Assembly (NCBI GenBank): GCA_937974195.1
Contig: CALJIC010000258.1
Coordinates: 1 to 10,370, forward strand
Length of the DNA stretch: 10,370 bases
Source of the DNA: an uncultured Roseiflexaceae bacterium
GTDB lineage: Bacteria > Chloroflexota > Chloroflexia > Chloroflexales > Roseiflexaceae
Reading direction: 5' to 3'
Both the position numbers and the translations under genes were made by a program. Each line of letters opens with the position of its first letter. The first letter of the stretch is position 1. This document shows, one piece after another, positions 6,097-10,370 of this stretch. The notes beneath the pieces are model-generated. The model had not been told where the DNA came from and searched no databases. It was given only the letters and a program-made list of their open reading frames with translations.

Positions 6097-7173
6097 ATGA
6101 GCGACTTCTGGGGCGAGCTTGGCAAGACGCTCGGCAAGACCCGGCACACCTTGGACGAAGCGCGCAAAGAGGCCGAGCGTCTGGCTCGTGAGGCGGGCAA
6201 GGTCGCGCAGGATGTGGCGACAGAGGCGGGCCGTGGAGTCTCCGAGGCGTTCGAGCAGGTCCAGCAGTTTGTGACTGGCGAAACGCCGGCCGAGCCGGTC
6301 AACATCGCTGCGCTGCCCGAGCATCAGCGGGTGGCCTATGCTGGCTGTCTCTACGCCCTCGCCGGCGCCGACGGCGGCCTGGACAAAGACGAACTTCAAT
6401 TGATCGTCGACCTGATCGATCTTGAGGGCCTCTCGCCGGCCGGGCGGCGCCTCGTGCTCGGCTATATCGTCGAGCCGCCCAGCCTTGCCGATACGCTTGC
6501 GGCATTCGCGGCCGCGCCGGAGACTGTTCGCTACGCGCTTTTGCTCAATCTGGTCGAGATCGCCTGGGCCAACGATCTGCTTGACCCGCGACAGGATGCC
6601 TTGCTCAACACGGCACAGCAGGCGCTCCAGGTGAGCGACGAGCAGTATCGGGCGATCTGGCGCTTTATACGCGAGTTGCGTGCCATCCGCCTGCGCGGCC
6701 ACAATGACGCAGCAGCCGCTCAGGCGACGAAGGTCGCAGCCGCTGGCCTCGCGGCGGTGGGCATCCCAATCGCCGCGGTATATGTCTCAGGCTCGGTGAT
6801 CGGCCTGAGCGCTGCGGGCATCACCTCGGGCCTGGCAGCGCTCGGCCTCGGGCTGGGGATGGTCCCGGGGATCGGCGTCGCGGTCCTGATGGGTCTCGGG
6901 GCCTTCCTTGGCGTGCGCACCCTGCTCGACGCGACGAACCAGGCCGATCATGGCCAACTGCGTCGTGATCTCGCGCAACGAGCGCAGGCCGTGCTCACCA
7001 GCCTGGAGGAGATGATCGGCCTGCTCGATGAGCAGATCCGCGTTGTGGGGCAGGCAGGGGACAACCGTGCAGCCGGTTTCCGGCTCGCCGCGCTACAGGA
7101 GCGCCGACGGGCGCTGCAGCAGATCATCGCCCGGCGCCGAGCGATGGCCGAGGCGACAAGCACTCTTGCGTAG
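6097..7173 (+). CDS. TerB-like domain protein with amphipathic N-terminus and glycine-rich hydrophobic segment
   Basis: A 358-residue protein with four visible parts. Residues 1-60 form a charged amphipathic helix repeat (KTRHTLDEARKEAERLAREA) like YtxH or apolipoprotein segments. Residues about 75-195 look like a TerB/TerB-like helical domain; the acidic motifs ADGGLDKDE (91-99) and ANDLLDPRQ (158-166) match the paired metal-binding sites of that fold. Residues about 212-275 are Ala/Gly-rich and hydrophobic, including SAAGITSGLAALGLGLGMVP (238-257), likely one or two membrane-inserting hairpins. Residues 285-355 are an Arg/Gln-rich coiled coil. TerB domains are linked to stress and phage-response systems at the membrane, so a membrane-associated stress role is an inference. 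The ATG at 6097 follows AAGGAG (6085-6090) by 6 nt; longer upstream reading lacks a binding site. It is followed 24 bp later by the PPOX gene, probably one operon. Confidence 0.7.
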   Translation: MSDFWGELGKTLGKTRHTLDEARKEAERLAREAGKVAQDVATEAGRGVSEAFEQVQQFVTGETPAEPVNIAALPEHQRVAYAGCLYALAGADGGLDKDELQLIVDLIDLEGLSPAGRRLVLGYIVEPPSLADTLAAFAAAPETVRYALLLNLVEIAWANDLLDPRQDALLNTAQQALQVSDEQYRAIWRFIRELRAIRLRGHNDAAAAQATKVAAAGLAAVGIPIAAVYVSGSVIGLSAAGITSGLAALGLGLGMVPGIGVAVLMGLGAFLGVRTLLDATNQADHGQLRRDLAQRAQAVLTSLEEMIGLLDEQIRVVGQAGDNRAAGFRLAALQERRRALQQIIARRRAMAEATSTLA

Positions 7174-7197
7174 CCGTCGGGCGTGTGAGGAACAAGC

Positions 7198-7575
7198 GTG
7201 AACAATCCGCCGCTGACGACCGCTACCCGCCTTGAGCAAGAGCAGATCATCTGGCTCGCAACTGTGCGCCCCAACGGCCGGCCGCACCTCGTGCCGCTCT
7301 GGTTTGTCTGGGCTGGCGGCAGGATCTATCTCTGTGTGGCCGGCGGCAGCGTAAAGGTGCGCAACCTCACGGCCAATCCGGCCGTCTCCCTGGCTCTGGA
7401 GAGCGGGAGCGCCCCGGTTGTGGTCGAGGGCCAGGCTGCCGCGCTCACGCGCCCCTGGCCCGAAGAGGCCGTGCAGGGCTTCCAACGCAAGTACGACTGG
7501 ACGATCACAAGCGATGCCGAGTACGACACGCTGATCACCGTCACGCCGCAGCGCTGGCTGATGACGCAAGCGTAG
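7198..7575 (+). CDS. PPOX-class (F420- or flavin-dependent) split-barrel protein
   Basis: A 125-residue member of the pyridoxamine-phosphate-oxidase-like split barrel. The opening IIWLATVRPNGRPHLVPLWF (about residues 17-36) and the following GGRIYLCVAGGSVKVRNLTA (about 40-59) are the standard cofactor-binding strands; the Lys-x-Arg-Asn-Leu element is typical of the F420-dependent class. Such dimers reduce or oxidise small molecules using F420, FMN or haem-type cofactors; the substrate is unknown. The GTG at 7198 follows GAGGAA with correct spacing, 24 bp after the stop of the TerB-like gene, suggesting co-transcription. The C-terminus (VTPQRWLMTQA) matches the end of a TPxR-type family motif. 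F420 use is plausible in Chloroflexota but not shown by the sequence. Confidence 0.82.
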   Translation: MNNPPLTTATRLEQEQIIWLATVRPNGRPHLVPLWFVWAGGRIYLCVAGGSVKVRNLTANPAVSLALESGSAPVVVEGQAAALTRPWPEEAVQGFQRKYDWTITSDAEYDTLITVTPQRWLMTQA

Positions 7576-7617
7576 CTGCGATGCGACTAACCGAAACGCT
7601 GGCGGCCGGCAGGCGGC

Positions 7618-8016
7618 TCACTCGGCGAGCGCCGCGCAGATGAACTCGACCTCGTTGCCGTCGGGGTCGTCGACGTACATCGTGCGGCTGGCCAGCACCG
7701 GGTGCTTGCCGCCGCGTGGCGTGTAGCCGGCTGCGACCAAGGCGGCGTGCTGGGCGTCGAAGGCCTCGGGCGGCAGGGTGAGCGCCAAGTGGTGCAACTG
7801 GTAGCCCGACGGCTGTGCCAGCACGTCGTCGCCTTTGGGCACCAGAACGATCATCGCCGGGATGCCGGCTACGCCTTCGCCTGCCTTGAGGAAGGCGTTG
7901 CGCAGCGTCGGCGGCGAGATCAGTTCCATCCCCAGCAGGTCGCGGTAGAATGCCAGCGCCCGCTCCTTGTCCGCTGTCCACAACACGATCTCAGCGATCC
8001 CAACGATATGGGCCAT
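7618..8016 (-). CDS. VOC (glyoxalase/dioxygenase-fold) family protein
   Basis: A 132-residue vicinal-oxygen-chelate protein with two beta-alpha-beta-beta-beta modules. Module 1 starts HIVGIAEIVLWTADKERALA (residues 3-22); module 2 starts at YQLHHLALTL (about 72-81) and ends with the hallmark YVDDPDGNEVEF (114-125). Expected metal ligands are His75 or His76 and Glu124; the first ligand position holds Glu9 where His is commoner. Members include glyoxalases, ring-cleaving dioxygenases and antibiotic-binding proteins, and this sequence does not choose between them. The ATG at 8016 is preceded by AGGAG (about 8025-8029) with 8-nt spacing. It is convergent with the PPOX gene (42-bp gap, no clear terminator). 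An inverted repeat over a possible -10 box lies upstream. Confidence 0.87.
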   Translation of the reverse strand: MAHIVGIAEIVLWTADKERALAFYRDLLGMELISPPTLRNAFLKAGEGVAGIPAMIVLVPKGDDVLAQPSGYQLHHLALTLPPEAFDAQHAALVAAGYTPRGGKHPVLASRTMYVDDPDGNEVEFICAALAE

Positions 8017-8039
8017 ACGTGTTTCTCCTGGGCTCGTTG

Positions 8040-8067
8040 ATGTTCAAGCACCATTGTATGAGAACAT
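8040..8067 (-). promoter_or_regulatory. Candidate operator and promoter of the VOC gene
   Basis: ATGTTC (8040-8045) and GAACAT (8062-8067) form a 6-bp inverted repeat with a 16-nt spacer. Between them, on the minus strand, is TACAAT (8053-8058), five of six bases of a -10 box, placed about 37 bp before the VOC start codon. No good -35 box is seen, which would fit an activator- or repressor-controlled promoter. The layout is suggestive, not proven. Confidence 0.4.
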
Positions 8068-8101
8068 GGACCCAGAAGGAAAGCCGTGGTTTTAGCCAGG
8101 C

Positions 8102-10370
8102 TCAGGCTGGCCAGGCCAGCAAGAGGGCGTTTAGCGCGCCGATACGCAATGGCCCGACCTGGCAGACATTGCGAAACAGCCGGCTGTAGGCATCGCGTGG
8201 CACCGGATCGGTGTGGGCGGCCTGGTTGCGGATGCTGCGGATCTCCCAGAGCGCATCCACAAAGGCCTCGAAAGTGATCTGCACCTGTGGATCGTCGGGA
8301 TCGATCGCCGCCCGCCAGATCCCGGCGATGTAGTTTGTGATCTGGGCCCAGTCGGCGGGCCGCTTTCGCCTGATGCCGCCCAACGTGCCGAGGGTAGCGT
8401 GGCGGCCCGGAATCGCCCCCTCGCTCAGCCCAGGTATCGCCGCCACTCGTCGGCCCAACTCTACCTCCAGCACGCTGGAGATGTGGATCGCCGGCGCCGA
8501 GTAGTCGCGTGCGCCGACCGAGTCGAGCTGCTCGACCAGGAACACCGCCAGGGCCAGCGACTCCTTCTCACTTGGCCCGAACTGGTCCAGCGTGCGCTCC
8601 AGGCCCATATCGCGCAGGCGGTGATAATAGACCTCGATCCGCCGGTAGACCCCGCTCAACTCGGCGAAGCGCCGGGTCAGAGCTTCGATCCGCTGCGCTA
8701 CAGCCCCCACAGTCTCGTCGTCCAGCTCCCCGATGTCGCCACGCTCGAAAAGATGCTGCAGCTCGTGCAGTAGATCCTCGGCGCTACGCGGTGGGCGCAC
8801 AGGCGGCCGCGCCCCCGGCTGATCGATGATGTGGCAGAGCCGGGCGTCCTGGCAGCAGTGGCGTGCGCGGCTCACCAGGTCGGCGCGCCAGGGGCCGACG
8901 TGGGGTTTGGGGCAGATCAGGATGTCGTTCGTCTCGATGAGCGGGATGCCATCGCTGCCTACCAGCGCGGTGCGCTCGGCCGCGCTCAGCGAGTCGATGA
9001 ACACTCCGTGGCAGGCCACCGGCACGCGCGTGCGCAGCGCGGCGTGGGCCTCCTCGAGCACGGCTGTCAGGGTCGCGTGGATGGCATCCCGGCCATCGAT
9101 CGCCGGGCGGGCGCGCCAGATGGCGACAGCAGCGTCGGGCCGGGCGACTTGGGCAGCCGCCGTCTCGGGCACAACCCGGTAGAGCGGGCCTGTCGCCTCG
9201 GCCGTCACCAGTTGGTCGAGCACATCGGTATCATCCCCATCGGCCGGGCGCTCGTCGCTCTTCTGGAAGGCGAAGAGCAGCGCACCGTGGCGCTCGCCGG
9301 TCAGGTGCAGGTCGGCGATCATGCGTTTGATCGTGCCAGCCGGGGCGCGGGCACTATCCCGCGGTTTGTAATATTTGGCGTCGAGCATGTAGCCCGGCTC
9401 GCGCCAGATCAGCTCGGTATTGTGGCGCACCTCGACGCGATCATCGCGCTCGATGTAGAGATCCGGCCGCACGCCGGGCGCCCGGCTCCAGTGGTGCAGG
9501 ATGGCCCGGTCGTGCTGGAGCTTGTACACACAGGCTGCCTCACCATCGCCCCAACGAAAACGCAAGCGCATCTCGCCGACGTTCCACTCCTCCAGGGCTC
9601 CCCGATGCTCCAGCAGCTCGGCTAGCTCGTAGAACAGCCAGATCTGGTAGAGGTAGTTGTCGCGGGCCGGGTCGGCGCCGAGCATAGGCGCGCTCTCTTC
9701 GCCCGTGGGCCGATCGAGCAGCCGCAGCGCGCCGAGGCGGCGGCGCCAGGCCAGCAGATCATCGTAGGCGCTGTTGCGGCCCGGAAGCAGCTGCTCCTCG
9801 ACGGCCCGCTCCAAGTCGGCGCTGCTCTGATCGGCGTAGCCCGCGACGATCTGCTCGCAAGTGTGTACCAACCCCACAAACTGGGGGAAGGCCAGCTCGC
9901 GCGTGCAGCGCTCGACGATTTCGCGCAGCGGGTGGCGCAGGGCGTAGCTGCTGTGCTGCTCCTGCTCCATGTCGAGGCGGGCCTGCACCGCGTTGCGGTA
10001 CTCGAGAATGGTCGCGACGGTGAGCAGATTCTCCGGCGTGGCGAAGTGGCGCCGGCGCTGGCGGGTGTGGACGGCGAGCGGCGGTTCGCCGGGGCGTTCG
10101 CGTAGGCCGGCCGCCATCGTTCGCGGCCAATCGATGCGCCCACGCGGCGGCAGTTCCTCGACCATCAGTTCGCGGGGGGCCAAGAAGCTCAGACGGCGCT
10201 TGATACGCGGCAAAATTGACTCGAGTAGCTCGTCGCGCAGATAGACCAGCACCGCCAACTCGCGGTAGGGCCGCAGCCCGGCGTGGCGGGCGTCGTCGAA
10301 CAGCGTGCCAAGCCTGGCGGCGAAGCTGCTGCCGAGGCGCCGCACATCGTGGCGCAGCAGCAGCTCCACC
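8102..10370 (-). CDS. McrC/DUF2357-like PD-(D/E)XK nuclease fused to a HEPN-like domain (5' end outside window)
   Basis: At least 755 residues are present; the frame runs off the right edge, and the GTG at 10369 is probably an internal valine. Numbering from that codon, residues 1-230 are a helical N-terminal region. IWLFYELAELLEH (243-255) then leads into a PD-(D/E)XK nuclease core: VRPDLYIE (Asp303), about 25 residues, then MLDAKYYK (Asp330, Lys332). This spacing and the YEL helix resemble McrC and DUF2357/LlaJI-type restriction proteins, which cut DNA with a partner GTPase or ATPase. A middle region has a Cys/His cluster (486-513). The C-terminal 200 residues are helical, with a coiled segment, LEVELGRRVAAIPGL, and WEIRSIRNQAAH, whose Arg714-x4-His719 is the HEPN ribonuclease signature. 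Together this suggests a defence effector. The downstream VOC gene is on the same strand, but 85 bp and a probable promoter separate them. Nuclease assignment is good, HEPN fair; the system is unidentified. Confidence 0.75.
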   Translation of the reverse strand, partial: VELLLRHDVRRLGSSFAARLGTLFDDARHAGLRPYRELAVLVYLRDELLESILPRIKRRLSFLAPRELMVEELPPRGRIDWPRTMAAGLRERPGEPPLAVHTRQRRRHFATPENLLTVATILEYRNAVQARLDMEQEQHSSYALRHPLREIVERCTRELAFPQFVGLVHTCEQIVAGYADQSSADLERAVEEQLLPGRNSAYDDLLAWRRRLGALRLLDRPTGEESAPMLGADPARDNYLYQIWLFYELAELLEHRGALEEWNVGEMRLRFRWGDGEAACVYKLQHDRAILHHWSRAPGVRPDLYIERDDRVEVRHNTELIWREPGYMLDAKYYKPRDSARAPAGTIKRMIADLHLTGERHGALLFAFQKSDERPADGDDTDVLDQLVTAEATGPLYRVVPETAAAQVARPDAAVAIWRARPAIDGRDAIHATLTAVLEEAHAALRTRVPVACHGVFIDSLSAAERTALVGSDGIPLIETNDILICPKPHVGPWRADLVSRARHCCQDARLCHIIDQPGARPPVRPPRSAEDLLHELQHLFERGDIGELDDETVGAVAQRIEALTRRFAELSGVYRRIEVYYHRLRDMGLERTLDQFGPSEKESLALAVFLVEQLDSVGARDYSAPAIHISSVLEVELGRRVAAIPGLSEGAIPGRHATLGTLGGIRRKRPADWAQITNYIAGIWRAAIDPDDPQVQITFEAFVDALWEIRSIRNQAAHTDPVPRDAYSRLFRNVCQVGPLRIGALNALLLAWPA

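Noticed and set aside
5932..6702. N-terminal extension of the DinB-like frame
   Set aside because: The added 257 residues are antisense to the TerB-like gene; a strong ribosome binding site places the start at 5931.
7576..7617. Terminator between the convergent PPOX and VOC genes
   Set aside because: The sequence is GC-rich with scattered GGC/GCC runs, but no stable stem or T tract stands out.
8077..8101. GCCAG/CTGGC stem near the end of the nuclease gene
   Set aside because: The 5-bp pairing is short, lies at the stop codon and sits in repetitive GGC/CAG sequence; too weak to call a terminator.
8831..9625. Plus-strand open frame of about 264 codons inside the nuclease gene
   Set aside because: It is antisense to the PD-(D/E)XK core and has no recognisable domain or binding site.

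Overview
The window is GC-rich (clearly above 60 % by eye in most genes), with start codons mostly preceded by good Shine-Dalgarno sites. The gene types and the two insertion sequences fit a bacterial chromosome, and the style of the proteins suggests Chloroflexota (Roseiflexus/Kouleothrix-like). That assignment is inference from memory of similar proteins; no taxonomic marker gene is present. No rRNA, tRNA or CRISPR array is visible.

Positions 1-2875 are a junkyard of mobile DNA. It starts with the 3' end of an ISL3-type element (about 1-258). This element cuts off the C-terminal half of a SNF2/RapA-like helicase (259-1515, minus strand) of the kind found in DISARM-like and other defence islands. 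The helicase has also lost its first residues to a complete 1360-bp IS701-family element (1516-2875). The IS701 transposase carries an apparent one-base frameshift near its C-terminus. The element's two flanks do not match: helicase on one side, a fragment of an endonuclease/exonuclease/phosphatase-fold protein on the other. This points to an IS-driven deletion or rearrangement.

Positions 2876-8016 hold ordinary small accessory genes in mixed orientation. The + strand has an exo-endo-phosphatase remnant, a DUF5995-like protein and a DUF6508-like protein. The - strand has a SAM methyltransferase preceded by a DinB-like metal-dependent protein. The + strand then has a TerB-like domain protein with a glycine-rich hydrophobic segment, followed 24 bp later by a PPOX/F420-type flavin-split-barrel protein. 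The - strand ends this part with a VOC (glyoxalase-fold) protein. DinB and TerB genes diverge from a 165-bp region; two other pairs are convergent.

Positions 8102-10370 hold the most interesting gene, a large minus-strand protein (at least 755 residues, 5' end outside the window). It joins a McrC/DUF2357-like PD-(D/E)XK nuclease core to a C-terminal HEPN-like domain with an Rx4H motif. It looks like the effector of a restriction or abortive-infection type defence system; its likely partner, for example a McrB-like AAA+ NTPase, would lie just beyond the right edge.
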